From assembly GCF_019175385.1 (NCBI RefSeq), contig NC_083345.1:42926098-42990097 (forward strand): a stretch of 64,000 nucleotides of DNA. Direction: 5' to 3'. The stretch comes from Lycium barbarum (Eukaryota; Streptophyta; Magnoliopsida; Solanales; Solanaceae). Shown here piece by piece: positions 44,601 to 56,699 of the stretch. The notes beneath the pieces were generated by a model. It searched no databases, was not told the DNA's origin, and saw only the letters and a program-made list of their open reading frames with translations. A program made the position numbers and the translations under genes. The first letter of the stretch is position 1, and the number at the start of each line of letters is the position of its first letter.

Positions 44601-47275
44601 AGCCAATATACCTTCAAGATAAGAGTGCCCCGATGGTCTATAGGATGGTCATAACACCACTCATTTGGGGGGTAGATACTATGAGTCAAGCCCAGCCTGA
44701 CTCTTCTCTGCCCCCTCTTTGAGGTGTCTTGAAAACACCATCCTAAGCCAAGTGGTTCACATTGCCTTTAATAGTATTCATCATGTCCCCAAAATAATAA
44801 CTTCAAACCCATTCTAGCCTAACACTGTTCATTTTTTAGAAATACAGATGCAGTACTCAATTATTTCATCTCCATGATTTTATACATAATAGGATTCTGA
44901 ATAATTCCAACACCATAGGATCAAACCTTATCAGATAGAGCAATTTTTTACCCTTTAATATAATTTATACCACAATGGCCACTGAAGTTTAGGTGTCACA
45001 GTTTAGGTTCAAGAAATATAGGTTCTTACCAATCTTGGATTAATTAAATGCTTTTTCCTTAAGTTCAGACAAAGATTAGTACATTCACATGACCAGTCCA
45101 CACATAAATACGTCACGCCAACTTTAAACATATTCCTCAGGAAAAAAACAAAAAAGCAGACAAGTCAAACTTCTAAAAAAAAAGGAGAACAAGAATTCAG
45201 ACACTAAGTGAGTAACTTGCCTCTTTAGGACTTAGTTAATGGCAATTTTGACCCCCTTAATCATGACAAAGATGTGACAGACACTTACCCCCTTTATTTT
45301 GACTTAGTTTTAAACAACATGAAATCTCAGGAATTCGCCCAAGGCATGACAAACCATCATTGACCAATCCCAAGGTCTCAATGAACCCCACAATCATGAG
45401 AACAAGTTCTAGAAAGACAAGGAAGCCTCAGGGTCCTGAAAGAGGAACAGGATAGGGTGAGGTCATCACCTCCCTATCCCTTTCCTGAACCTTACTTTCA
45501 GTAAAAAGGGATCAAAGGCCCCAACTGGTCACTACCTCCAGTTCATGTCTAAGCTTCCCTTTTACTCTCCCAAGACAAGCCCAGCCCCCTTTACCTTATT
45601 CTCATACCCAATGGCAATCACTAAGAACTTATGGACAAGAGTAGTTTGACACTACCCCCTCAAATCGAACTTCCTCTAGACCTCTGATGGATCGCATAAG
45701 TTAACAACTTCTAATCAACTCAGTTTAGGGTCCTAATAATGTAAAGCCAACTTGAATTCCGTTAGGCACTAACATTTGAGAAAGTTGAACATTTAAATCA
45801 CTTAAAAGCTTAAGTTCAGACTGAACATCAACCCGCAGGTTCAAAACAACTCCTTTTCCAATTGATTAATCATTTTCAAGTAGTTAAGGGCTCATCAGGA
45901 ATCAAACCATTTTTTTAATCCTCTTAGAATCCTTTTCAAAATTCAAGCATGAACTAGATATAGAAAAGAAAAAGTCCAAGAATATGAATGTCAAGATTTA
46001 ACCCTATTCAAATGAAACCAAACATGACACCTAATCCTGCTAGTGGCGTCTAGGTATTCTACTTCATTTTTAAATGATTTGTAACTTCCTAACCCTTCAT
46101 TAATTCCTCATGAACCTTTTTAAGAACCTGTTGTCTCATGAATGAACTAGAATTCCCAAAACTTCATTTTTTAGACTTCTGTTATCATATTCTAGGATGT
46201 TGCGGCTTCAAAATTACCTTTAAAGCATAACAAACAACTATTCCAAATTATTTGACTAATTCAAACGTGCTCAAATAGTCTTGGGAAGTTTCTGACCTAT
46301 ACAAATGCAAACAGACCCCTAACTCTAAATGCCTTAAACACTCACCAAAGACTTCTATAAACATGCCTAGGTATCTTAAGCTTTGTTACAACCTGATCAT
46401 GATCTTTTCTATTTTTTATCCCAATCATAACTTCTTGTTATCTAGTTGACATTTGACAAGTATACAGACCTACGAAAGAACAAATTTGGGAAATCAAAAT
46501 GTCATAGCCTTGTTCAAGCAAAAGCAACTATCTCAAATGCTTCAAATAGATCGTCACATTACTTTAATATTCTACTGCATTCAAATAAGATCAATGTTGA
46601 TTTAGAAGTTCACAAAATTACCATCATGACTCATATAATCACATTCTTATCATATTTAAATATTGAACAGTAAAAATAGGAAACCTCAACATCCAACAGA
46701 GTATATGAAATCTGTTTCATCCATATCTAAACAAACAATATATTATTTGAAACTCATACACTCAGTCTATATCAACAACTACTTACTAATGTCAAACATA
46801 TACTTTGAAAATAAAAGAAGTAATCTCCACATATAAACAAGCTAATGAACCTTAACATCACCCAAACAATACATTTATTTACTTGAACCAAAGGCAACAC
46901 AGCAACCAACTAACATCAACAAGGTATCATTGTACAAACTAACTACTAAGCAATAAAAAGTAAGTAAAGGATAGAATATTACCTTTAAATAGTGCAGCCT
47001 TGGTCAAAAATGAATTTGAAAGCCCTTTGGTGCTTCCAGGACCACACTCAGCCACAAAGACTCAAAACAAAAGAAAAATAAATTTTTTAAACTCAGAAAA
47101 AACCTCAAACTAGTGAAGACTTAAATTTTTTTATTGAAGAGGCTTGAAATTCGAAGTTTTCAGCCTTCATTTTAATTTTTTCCAATTTTTTGACCTCTGA
47201 AACTCTTTTAAAAACTTTCAAAACTCAGACTTTTTCCCTCCAAAAGGACCTCCCTTTGTGATAGGGTTGGGGTTC

Positions 47276-47283
47276 TATTTATA
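47276..47283 (-). promoter_or_regulatory. Putative TATA box of the Ogre LTR
   Basis: The minus strand reads TATAAATA within CTATAAATAGAACCCC, a strong plant TATA context, about 1.6 kb from the LTR start. No start site is proven. Confidence 0.55.
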
Positions 47284-47873
47284 GACCCCAAAATTTGTTC
47301 AACCCTCCAAACACACCGATGTGGGACAAACATAATTCCCTAAAAATGAAGCTTCAAATCGAATCAACATCTCACATGACTTCTTAAACACATGAACGGC
47401 CAGATCTGAACCTCATTTGGTTCGATCTAGGCCTTTCAACCCCAACCAATGGAAATTAAGCAAGGTACAACAATGAAGCAGGTAAATTACAGAACAGTAA
47501 AGCAAAATAAAGTAAAAGAGGATTTCATTACTGTGTGCGGATAAAAATTCGCGAAATCGAGTGAAACATTTAATGTTCTCACTACAATGGACATGTAAAA
47601 GTTGTGTACATCTGCTAAACCTGACTTGTTTCCATTTTTTGCTGAGATAGAAGAGGGAAAGCACGAGGCGGCGCTAGGGTTGCGTAGAAAAGGATAGAGA
47701 GACAAAGGGGGAAGGGTGGGTAAAGGGAAGGGTTTCCTCTTTTATTTTTTAAATGAAATAAACGGGAAGGTATACCCCCTTTATCTGTTATTAAAGGTTG
47801 GACCAGGTCTCAGCCTGGTTTGGGCTGGACTCGATCTAGACCTTTAGAAATTAAAGTTGGCCCTTCTCTTTTT

Positions 47874-47949
47874 GTATACATATATATATGTATACTAAGT
47901 GTATATATGTATATGTATGCCTCGTGTATACATATATATATGTATACCC

Positions 47950-47989
<40 letters not shown>

Positions 47990-47990
47990 C
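47874..47990. repeat. Palindromes and GT microsatellite in Ogre LTR U3
   Basis: A perfect 22-base palindrome (GTATACATATA joined to its mirror) occurs twice, at 47874-47895 and 47926-47947. A GT run of about 36 bases follows at 47951-47986, then another GTATACATATA half. Confidence 0.85.
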
Positions 47991-48900
47991 ATATATACAC
48001 ACCCGGTGTCTGTATAAAAAGATAATAAAGTAAAGATCAATTGATGATATTTTAATTATAGATAAAATTAGGACATAATTATTTTATTAAAATAGTTTAA
48101 AAATTGACCAAACAGCCTTAATGAGCCTAAAATTGCGAACATGGCCCAAATGGATTCTGATCCAACTAATTACTTAAATTATGGCCAAATTTGGCCATAA
48201 CTAATTTTAATTTAGCTGGTCATTTCAATTATGGCAACCTTTAGCCTAATTAGCATGTTTAAAAAATTAATTGCATTAATGACCTTCATTAATTTAAGCC
48301 AATGAATTTGGTTATTTCAATCAAGGCCAATAAGAGGCTAATTTTACAAAAATGACCCCAATTTCCCTGAACCATGAATTGGTAAAATTAATTGTGGCCA
48401 TAACAAAATAATTAAATAATTTAAACATCAATTTGCAATAAGGACCACTTAATTAACTAATTAAAACATTTATAGATAATTATAAATAAATTTTGATAAA
48501 TCACACAATTATGCAAAAATTAAAGATTAAAAGGTGAATGGTCAATTATTTAAATTACTCAAACTCCATGGATTAAAGGGAATAAATTATTTGCTAATTT
48601 TGATTTTTTGACAATTTAATAACTAAATAATGATTATTATTTTACAACAAAATGCCCTTTTTCTCTTTGATTAAACCAAATAAGTATCTCTTAAATGTCA
48701 TAAAAATACAAATTAATTTCTAAACAACTTTGTGATGTCATGAAAAACCATTAATCAATTTAAAGGAGAAAAATGTTGTTCTAAACAATTTATAAAAAAT
48801 ATTTAAACCCTTTGAGGTGCATAGCTTATTTTACTTATTTTCCAAGGACTCTGAGTAATTAAAGTAAATTATGGGAGGTCAAAAATTAGGTGTCAACAAC

Positions 48901-48911
48901 TGCCCCTTCCG
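48901..48911 (-). other. Polypurine tract of Ogre element 2
   Basis: The minus strand reads GGAAGGGGCA two bases before the LTR start TGTTGACACC. This is the expected 3' LTR-side priming site. Confidence 0.75.
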
Positions 48912-48912
48912 T

Positions 48913-49570
48913 GTTCAAGGATGGTGGGACCATCCCTGAGCAACGAAATTTGACTAACCCTAATTTTTTACTGACCCGGCTCATTTCACCCTTTATCTTT
49001 TCATGTTATTTTTTCACATACGTGGCCGGACACTGGTCTTTGGGTTTCCTACATATCTCAGGTTATATGAGAATTCAGGCCACTTGTAGTTCGACTCAAC
49101 TAAAGACTTTTAAGTGATTTAGAAGGAATGTCCTGAGACCCTAAGTGTTGTGACTGGGGTTTTTCCGGATGACGGTTAGAATGTGACCAACACTTTGGTC
49201 TTGAGTTCGCCTACATATCCCTGGTCTCGGCAAATTAGGTCACATGTAGTTCGACTCGCTGGAGAAGAATATGTCTCTTATGCAGGAATACTTTCAGATT
49301 TCCCGGTGTGTGTCAAGCCGATTGCGGTTTTTCAGAAAAGAAAATAAAAACAAGACAAATTGTGGCTGAGTCTGAGTTCGAATGGATTCCAAATCCTAGC
49401 CGGAGAGCTTGACTATCATGGGCACCCTATTTTGACCGGCTGCGTAAGAAAAAGTTCTACGTTTGCTTCGCAATTTCTCTGGATCTGGTTCAGCAAGCTG
49501 GCTTCTTTCTGGCGGCTGCGTGCCTTCTCCCTGGATTTGACAATATGCAGATATCATTTGCCGAATTTTA
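48913..49570 (-). other. Ogre 3' spacer, proximal part
   Basis: No gene is seen. It has two copies of a CTACATATCYC-(N)-CAGGYC-(N)-GTAGTTCGACTC module at about 49048-49095 and 49209-49254. See the finding on paired modules. Confidence 0.5.
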
Positions 49571-50090
49571 GATGAATGACCCTCTTGGTTGTTTGTATGA
49601 ATGGCCCTTTCAGCAATTTGATATGAATGGGCCTATTGGCAGTTTGAATGAATGGCCCTCTTGGCAGTTTGAATGAATGGCCCTGTTAGCAATTTGATAT
49701 GAATGGCCCTCTTGGCTCGTTTGAGTGAATGGCTCTCTCGACAATTTGTATGAATGTCCCTCTTGGCTTGTTTGTATGAATGTATAGCCCTTTTGGAAAT
49801 TCAGATAAATGAATGGCCCTCTCAGCAATTTGAATGAATGGACCTCTTGGCTTGTTTGAATGAATGTCCTTTTTGGCTTGTTTGAATGAATGGCCCTCCT
49901 AGAAATTTGAATGAATGGGCCTCTCTGCTTGTTTGAATCAATGGCCCTCTTGGAAATTTGAATGAATGGCTCTCTTGCTTGTTTGAATGAGTGACACTCT
50001 TGGCAATTTATATGAATGTCCCTCTCGACAATTTAAATAAATTAATGGCCCTCTTGGTAAAGTAAATGAATGGCCCTCTTGGCATGCAGA
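49570..50090 (-). repeat. Tandem array of about 20 units of 27 bp in Ogre 3' spacer
   Basis: On the plus strand the unit is GAATGGCCCTCTTGGCAATT plus a few bases; I count about 20 copies with point changes and small indels. Read on the minus strand, a repeated EGHSFKLP-like peptide results, but frame shifts between units make coding unlikely. Tandem repeats in this position are known for Ogre/Tat elements. Confidence 0.88.
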
Positions 50091-50094
50091 TGAC

Positions 50095-50400
50095 AAATAT
50101 GGCCCTCGTGGCTGGATAATCTTTCTTTCCAACAAAGTATTAGCTATTGACCCTTGCGGCCGGATATGCCCTTTCGTCATTGTCATTACCCTTTTTGTTG
50201 CATATATCTTTATGCTCATCACTCGTGACCCTCTTGGTCTGGTATATCTTTGTTGTTCGCTCTTTGTTTAACCCTTTGGTCAGATTCATTTTTACGCTCA
50301 TTTTCTCTGTGACCCCTGCGGCCAGATGTGTCTTTATTACACATTTTTTGTCGTGACCCTTTTGGTCTCTCTCTATTGGGCTGAGTTTTCCCTTCCGCCT
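50095..50400 (-). repeat. Longer (about 60 bp) degenerate units next to the 27-bp array
   Basis: Units centred on GTGACCCTYTTGGTC and followed by ATATCTTTAT-like sequence recur near 50100, 50148, 50225, 50268, 50310 and 50354. The shared CCCTYTTGG core links them to the 27-bp units. Confidence 0.7.
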
Positions 50401-51335
50401 TTGCAGTAAGCAAGCTGGTTGGTGGTGTGTCTGCCGTCCTGTAAAAGAAAAACCTGCATCCATAGAAAAATCGTGAGTTTCCTCAGAAGCCGATTAGCGT
50501 TGTTGTCTTCCCGCTTGGTGTCTCCTCTTGATGCTCCTTCGAACCCTCTTGAGCTAGGTATTTCGAGAGATGTTTCTGGGATGTAATTATGCTATATTTT
50601 TTTTTTGAAAATTCAGTGTAAAAATTTATAAAACACATGTTATTTTTTCCTTAAAGTAAATGTTTGTTTTCTTTTATGTGTCATGACTTGTGTTTTCTTC
50701 GAATGAGGTTCTCTGGTCCTTCCCGGAGGTATGATTGCTGACTTTCATGCTTGTAGAATTTTTGAGATCTTTCTCAAAAGTTTTGCCTTGGTTCGAGGAC
50801 TTACTCTGAGTGACCTTTGCCTTGTCTTGCTATGCAGGAATTTTTTAGGGGAACTCAAAAATTCTGCCCCAATGTATTGCTTTACTCTTTCTCTTTCTTT
50901 ATTGAGTGTTTCTAATAGGAATTTCTGAGGTTCCCTCAAATATTCTGCCCCAGTGTAAGGTTGATGCTGTCTGATTCTTGTGCTGACCCTTACAAGCTTG
51001 ATCTTGTTGACTTTTCCCGCCTTATCATCTCTGTGGTTTCCTAAAGGTTTCTTGGTTTTTCTTTTGTGATGACCGAGCTCAAGAGCGCCTACGTATCCTG
51101 TCGCAGCAAGAATTCAGGTCGAATGTAGTTCGGAATAAAGTAATTGAGTTTTGGTTTCACTAATAAAGCAGTCGGGTCCGGTATGGACTGCCTACGTATC
51201 CCATGTGGGGAATTCAGGTCATTGCGTAGTTCATTAGATAGATGTTTCGTTTTCTCCTATTCCATTACAGAGTATGATTACAAGCAAAAGGCACGATTAC
51301 AAGGAAATAATAATGCGATGATAAGCAAATAGGAT
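50401..51335 (-). other. Ogre spacer between integrase and repeat arrays
   Basis: No gene is seen. It contains a second pair of the CTACGTATCC...GTAGTTC module (51087-51133 and 51190-51233) and two GAATTTYTGAGG...CAAAxATTCTGCCCCA(G/A)TGT units (about 50840-50876 and 50919-50957). Confidence 0.5.
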
Positions 51336-52430
51336 CCTAAACATAGTATCTCCTGAGCGCGTCTGTATTTATGGCTTTAGGCCACTCTTGTCCGTCCATC
51401 TCAGCTAGGACTACGGCTCCTCCTGAAAGTACTTTCCTGACCATGTATGGTCCTTGCCAGTTTGGCACGAATTTCCCTTTATATTCCTCTTAGTGAGGGA
51501 AGTCTCACTTGAGTACGAGTTGTCCGATCTGGAAGAGTCGGCTTCTGACCCGTTTGTTGAAGGCTCGGGACATCCTTTATCTGTACAACTGTCCATGGTA
51601 GACTTCCACCAATCTCTTTTCCTCTATCATGGTCAGTTGTCCATAATGATTTCTAACCCAGTGTGTATCTTTTATCTCTGCCACTTGGATGATCCTGAGT
51701 GAAGGGATTTCCACTTCTGTGGGTATGACTGCTTCAGTACCATAGACAAGGAGGTATGGGGTGGGTCCAGTGGAAGTTCGGTCATCGTTCTGTATCCCAA
51801 TGGAGCGTAAGGCAAATGATCATGCCAATACTTGTAGTTGTCGACCATTTTTCTTAGGATTCTTTTGATGTTCTTGTTGGCAGCCTCTATGGCTCCTTTC
51901 ATCTGTGGCCGATAGGAGGTAGAATTTATGTGGGTGACTTTGAATTGCTCACAGATATATTTCATAAAATGGCTATTCAGATTGGCACTATTATCGGTGA
52001 TGATGGATTCCGGGACACCGAAACGATATATCAGATTGTTTTTTATGAAGTTGGCCATGACTTTCTTGGTCACTGATTTGTAGGAAGTTGCCTCTACTTA
52101 TTTACTGAAGTAATCTATGGTGACTAAGATGAAACGATGTTCGTTAGATGCCGGAGGCTCGATGGGTCTTATGACGTCCATTCTCCATGCCACGAAAGGC
52201 CATGACGAGCTCATTGCATGTAATTCTGTGGGGGGAACTTTTGTAAGATCCCTATGTATCTTACACTGATGGCACTTTTGTACGAATTTACAAGAGTCAG
52301 TCATCCAATAATATCCCGTCCTTAAGATTTTCTTAGCAAGGATGAATCCATTCATGTGGGGTCCGCATGCTCCTGCGTGCACCTCTTTTAGCAATTTGTA
52401 GCCTCCTCGGCATCCACACACCTGAGCAAC
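51336..52430 (-). pseudogene. Ogre-2 integrase, broken
   Basis: The integrase joins element DNA to the genome. Starting near 52430, the HHCC part has HAGACGPHMNG (the two His region) and CHQCKIH. The catalytic core has WRMDVIRPI, IITDNSANLNS and GAIEAANKNIKRIL, so all three acidic residues appear present. A stop lies between the two main frames (near 52085). The C-terminal GPY-like segment (about 51590-51340) is split by frame changes: NWQGPY-like sequence is readable around 51455. The sequence is of Tat type and lacks a chromodomain. Confidence 0.85.
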
Positions 52431-52799
52431 CCAAGGTCGGGGTCCTTTTGTAAAGCACTTTTTTGTTCAAGAAGAAACAATAAGCCAACCTCCTGATGGT
52501 CTTATTTTGATTTGGTGAACTCTCTGAGGGATACTTTCTTTTCTCCAGGTAGGCCTTGTTATCATCAGCATACCGGGGTTGGCCATCTGGCTCAACCTAG
52601 ACATGGGCACCGTGAGCCTATTCTTCTCTCAGTATGATATCTAATGGATCAATGTGGGTACTCTCAGGGTGTTGGATTATTGATGCTCTTGTATCCAATG
52701 CGTCTGCGAACTCATTCTGAGCCCTTGGAGTATGCCTAAAGTCAATACTCTTGAATCTCCCTCACAATATTGGTACTAAATTCACATATGGGAGTATAT

Positions 52800-53560
52800 T
52801 ATCATTTTTGGTTGCCCAATTATTTTTGTTTAATTTATGAGCAAATCAAATCCCCGATTACTAACAACTCTTGTAGGTTTATGTCCAACTCCATCCCGAG
52901 ACTGAGGATACATGCTTCGTATTCTGGCATGTTGTTGGTACATCTGATGTTGAGTTTTACGGCCATTGTATAGTGTTGCCCTATTTCTGATATCAACACC
53001 ACCCCAATGCCTGATCCTTTGTAGTTGACTGCTCCATCAATGAATAGTCTCCAGCCCGAGTATGGTTCTGCCACCTCTTCTTCCATGGCATCACTTCCTC
53101 GTCTAGGAAGAAAGTCCGTAATGGTTCCGGTTCATCATCGATGGGACTTTCTGCCAGCAGATCTGCTAGGTCTTGTCCCTTGATTGCCTTTTGTGCTACG
53201 TACAAGATGTCAAATTCGCTTTGTAGCATCTTCCATTTAGCCAATTTTCCTACGGGTATCCGTTGTTGGAAATGTATCTCAGCGGTTCCATTCTGGATAT
53301 GAGGTGAGTGGTAAACACCGACAGGTAGTCTCTCAGTTTTTGGGCAATCCTGGTCAAAGCACAACAAGTCTTCTCTACGAGCGTATACCGCGCTTCACAG
53401 CAAGTGAACTTCTTACTCAAATAGTAGATGGCATGTTCTTTTTTGCCCTCCTCATCATGCTAGGCGAGCATACACCCGAAAGATTTTTCTGATACCGATA
53501 GATACAGTAACAGAGGACTCCCTGGCCTGGGCGGTACCAAGACGGGAGGATTGGAAAGGT
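52800..53560 (-). pseudogene. Ogre-2 RNase H and second RNase H-like domain, broken
   Basis: The first part (about 53560-53140) is the end of the RT-linked RNase H, with SEFDILYVAQKAIKGQDLADLLAE-type sequence. The second (53086-52835) reads GWRLFIDGAVNYKGSGIGVV and NNMPEYEACIL: an archaeal/plant-type RNase H fold with its first Asp in FIDGA. Two RNase H domains in tandem are typical of Tat/Ogre elements. Frames are shifted near 53090 and interrupted at 52850. Confidence 0.75.
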
Positions 53561-53570
53561 ATCTCTTGAT

Positions 53571-54300
53571 TTAATCAAATGCCTCTTGGCATTCTTCTGT
53601 CCAATTTGTGGGAGCGTCCTTCTTGAGCAACTTAAGGATTGGCTCTATAATCACAGTTGACTGGGCTATGAACCGTCCAATGTAGTTTATCCTCCCTAAG
53701 AAGCTCATGACCTCTTTCTTGGTTTTGGGAGGTGGTAGCTCCTGAATTGCTTTAATCTTGGTAGGGTCTAGTTCAATACCGCTACGGCTGACTATGAATC
53801 CTCGCAACTTACCTAAAAGCACTCTAAATGCGCACTTTGTAGGGTTCAGCTTTAGATTGAATTTGTGAGGTCTGTCAAAGAACTTACGCAAGTGCATGGT
53901 GTGTTTCGAGCTTTCTCGTGATTTTATGATGACATCGTCCAAATAGACTTCAATCTCTCGATGCATCATATCATGGAACAGAGTGGTCATAACTCTCATG
54001 TATGTGGCATCGACATTTTTGAGGCCGAACGGCATTACCCTGTATGGTAGACTCCCCAAGGGGTGATAAAAGCTGTCTTTTTAGAGTCATCTTTGCTCAT
54101 GAGTATTTGATGGTACCCAACAAAAAAATCCACGAATGACTGCAGCTCATGCTTGGCACAGTTGTCTATTAGAATGTGGATGTTTGGGAAGGAAAAGTTA
54201 TCTTCCGGACTCGCCCAGTTGAGATCTCGGTAGTCCACGCATATTAGTAACTTTTCATCCTTTTTAGGTACCAGCACTATGTTGGCCACCTAAGTGGGGT
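53571..54300 (-). pseudogene. Ogre-2 reverse transcriptase, broken
   Basis: The RT copies element RNA to DNA. The N-terminal frame (54289-54035) has ICVDYRDLN, FPNIHILIDNCAKHELQSF and KTAFITPWG. The C-terminal frame (54059-53571) has YRVMPFGLKN, the intact active site YLDD (53934-53945) and LGRINYIGRFI. The frames are offset by a frameshift near 54050. Sequence and YLDD (in place of FIDD) separate it from the chromovirus RTs at the left of the window. Confidence 0.9.
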
Positions 54301-55148
54301 AGGACGTCACCTCCACTACTTCAGATTTGTTTTGTTTCTCTTCCTCGTTCTTTATCCTGATACTCATGTTTGGCTTGCATGTCCGAGTCTTTTGCTTGAC
54401 CGGAGCAAAGCCTTCCTTAATAGGCAATATGTGGGCTACACTTTCAGTGCTCAATCCTGGCATGTCTGCGTATGACCGGGCAAAGACATCCACATATTCC
54501 TTCAATTGAGCTACGAGCACTTCTTTCTGTGGAGCTCCCAATTTAGCACTGATTCAGGTCTCCTTGACATCCCCTTCGTCAACGAGGTTGATCACCTCAA
54601 TTTCATCCATATTCGGCTTCTTCTTTTCTTCCAATTCTGCTACCAGTCCCTCTGGTATCATTGTTGATTAATCGTACACCTCGTATTCCTGTTGTCTGTT
54701 TTCCTCATTCGTTTCACGACACATCATGATATTTTTGGTTGTTTTATTATGGTTACTACAGAAAAGGCGAGGCAAAGTAAACTTAGGTTTATTATTGTTT
54801 GTTACGCGTAGTTAATTTTAAAAAAGTTCGTTATTATTATATGATAAGAATTGCAGTATTATGTAGATTGAGGCTTTTCATTAATTCAAGAGCAATTGAT
54901 TACAACTGTGGTCCTAGTTCGGAACAACATCGCACCATTTACATTTTTAAACATCACGAAGTAATTTAGAAAAGACGATCATTCGGGCCTCAACCATTGT
55001 CACCGCTTTTAGCGAAAGGGTTTAAGAAAAATCCATCTCTCTACCGAGGAAGCAAAAGGGGGGTGGATGTCCAATTGTTCAGGCACTCTCCTAGCCTCAG
55101 ACTGCGTATGGTGAGAATCTCTTGATTTTCTTTAATGACCGCGAAGCA
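54301..55148 (-). pseudogene. Ogre-2 protease-RT linker
   Basis: The frame at 54541-54290 carries VAHILPIKEGFAPVKQKTR, the sequence that normally lies before the RT palm in Tat/Ogre pol. The part from 54560 to 55148 shows acidic fragments (EYEVYD-type, minus strand near 54680) and a non-coding AT-rich piece at about 54720-55140, where Ogre elements are reported to have an intron between protease and RT coding sequence. Splicing is inference only. Confidence 0.55.
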
Positions 55149-56200
55149 TCACTCTTCTTGGAATGACAAATCAAGACTCCCATCAGTTTCTTCTTCATTC
55201 AGCATTGGCATCTTTTTAGGGAATGACTGGTACAGACCCGGAATTGGATGAGGTAAACTCCTTGCCCTGGGTTCTCTCCTGATAGCCTTTGTGAGCTCGT
55301 CTTCGCTGGGAGTGTACCCTAGACTAAAGTGGTAGTTTTCATTTAGTATTTGCACAGGCTCTGTTATCCCTTCGAGGTACCTTTCCAGGACCTTTCCTAT
55401 TTCAAAACCATTCCTCAACATAGTAGAGGCAATCATCTTGCAGACTGCTGGCATAGATTTATCGACCTCCTCTTCCGCATGACCGGCCGCAACGTATTCC
55501 ACCACATGAAAGTTTGGTAAGTGAGGACTCCCTTCGGTCACAAGAACGATGTTATAAGGATACTTCTGAATATCCTTCTCAGCTGCCACTACAATTTCCC
55601 ATCCCTGCCATTCAAATTTTATGGCCTAGTGTAGAGTTGATGGGATTGCACCGGCGGAGTATATCCAGGGCCTTCCCAAGAGCATATTGTAGTTGGCAGT
55701 GATTGACATGACCTAAAATTCTGCTGTGAAAGATGCAGGTCCAACTTGGATCTGCAGGTCTACTTTTCTCAAGGAATCACTTCGGGATCCATCGAACCCC
55801 CTAACGTTTGTCCCGCTCTAGCGGATTTTGCTCATACCGTAGCTGAGCTGTGTTAATGTGGTGTTGGGTCAGATATTAAGGCCTGATCCATTGTCCACAA
55901 GCACTCTCCCAATTGCCTTACCTCCGCATTCCATGGTGATGTTAAGAGCCTTGTTGTGAGAGGTACCTTCTGCTAGCAACTCCTCTTTTGAGAAGCAGAT
56001 TTTGTGTTCTCAGATGATGTGGGCTACTAGCCAAGCCAAATATTCATTGCTCATACCAGCTGGCACGTGTGCATCGTCTAACAGCCTCATGATATCCTCC
56101 CTGTGTGATAGGAAGCTGGCTAGTAATGATAACACTGATATTTGTGCCGGTGTTTTCTTCAAATGGCCAATGATAGAGTAGTCTTTTGGCGGCATACGCC
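55149..56200 (-). pseudogene. Ogre-2 aspartic protease region, broken
   Basis: Reading from 56195: a frame ending at 56010, then a stretch with RVLVDNGSGLNI near 55895 (Asp-x-Gly protease signature) followed at once by a stop, then NYNMLLGRPWIYSAGAIPS-like sequence (near 55660) conserved in Tat proteases. The open frame 55589-55149 is the linker after the protease, with FHVVEYVAAGHAEEEVD and the tail LDLSFQEE. At least four stops occur between 56010 and 55600. Confidence 0.75.
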
Positions 56201-56699
56201 GCCAGAAATCCCAATTTCTCCTTCAGTTATTGCCCTCTTTTGGGTGCTTTCTTTCCTTATAGCATTCTAAGCTAACTCTTCAAGAGTGTGACACCTCCCC
56301 GAGCGGGTCATGCCCTAAGCCATGGCCGCTTGTACAGTGATTGGATTTTTGGGTGTGAGAGCAATATGTTGTGCTGCCTATGTTACCACGAGCGTTGGAA
56401 TTAAGGTTCTGAACCTCGATGTAGATTTTATGGCTCCTAGCACTGGGACCAGAACCTTAAAATTGGGGCACTCATGAAGCGTGAGGGAGGCTACTGTGTT
56501 TTCCAAGACTCGACTGCTTTGGGAACCAATACTCTGAAGATTCCCAGTCCACATTCCTCTCAATCATGTGGACTCTGTTTCCATGATTAGGTAACGAATT
56601 CGTGTTCACATTGGGAGTTTCGGTTTCTAAAATGATTTCCCTTTTGTCGATCTGATCTTGAATTTTGTGTTTGAGATTTATACAGTCCTCTGTGCAGTG

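Larger units (their letters stand above)
41093..48898 (-). repeat. Long Ogre/Tat LTR shared by two internal regions
   Basis: On the minus strand it begins TGTTGACACCTAATTTTTGA (48898 leftwards) and ends AGTGAACCGTAACA (41093). It is about 7.8 kb including a nested LTR fragment of about 0.5 kb. It acts as the 3' LTR of element 2 (purine tract at 48901-48911) and the 5' LTR of element 1 (PBS at 41075-41090). The part from about 42926 to 45820 is closely similar to 60985-64000. A putative TATA box is at 47276-47283, giving a U3 of about 1.6 kb and a long R-U5. No gene is visible inside it; scattered short frames are not convincing. Confidence 0.8.

Noticed and set aside
47413..47705. Two overlapping minus-strand frames (72 and 83 codons) near the Ogre TATA box
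   Set aside because: They lie in U3 upstream of the putative TATA box, have no recognisable domain, and the equivalent part of the second LTR is outside the window, so conservation cannot be tested.
49610..50463. Minus-strand frames with repeated EGHSFKLP-like peptides
   Set aside because: These are translations of the 27-bp and 60-bp tandem units. Frame changes between units and the position in the 3' spacer argue against coding.
53934..53945. Possible loss of the RT active site in Ogre element 2
   Set aside because: The minus strand reads an intact YLDD here; the element is broken by frameshifts and stops elsewhere.
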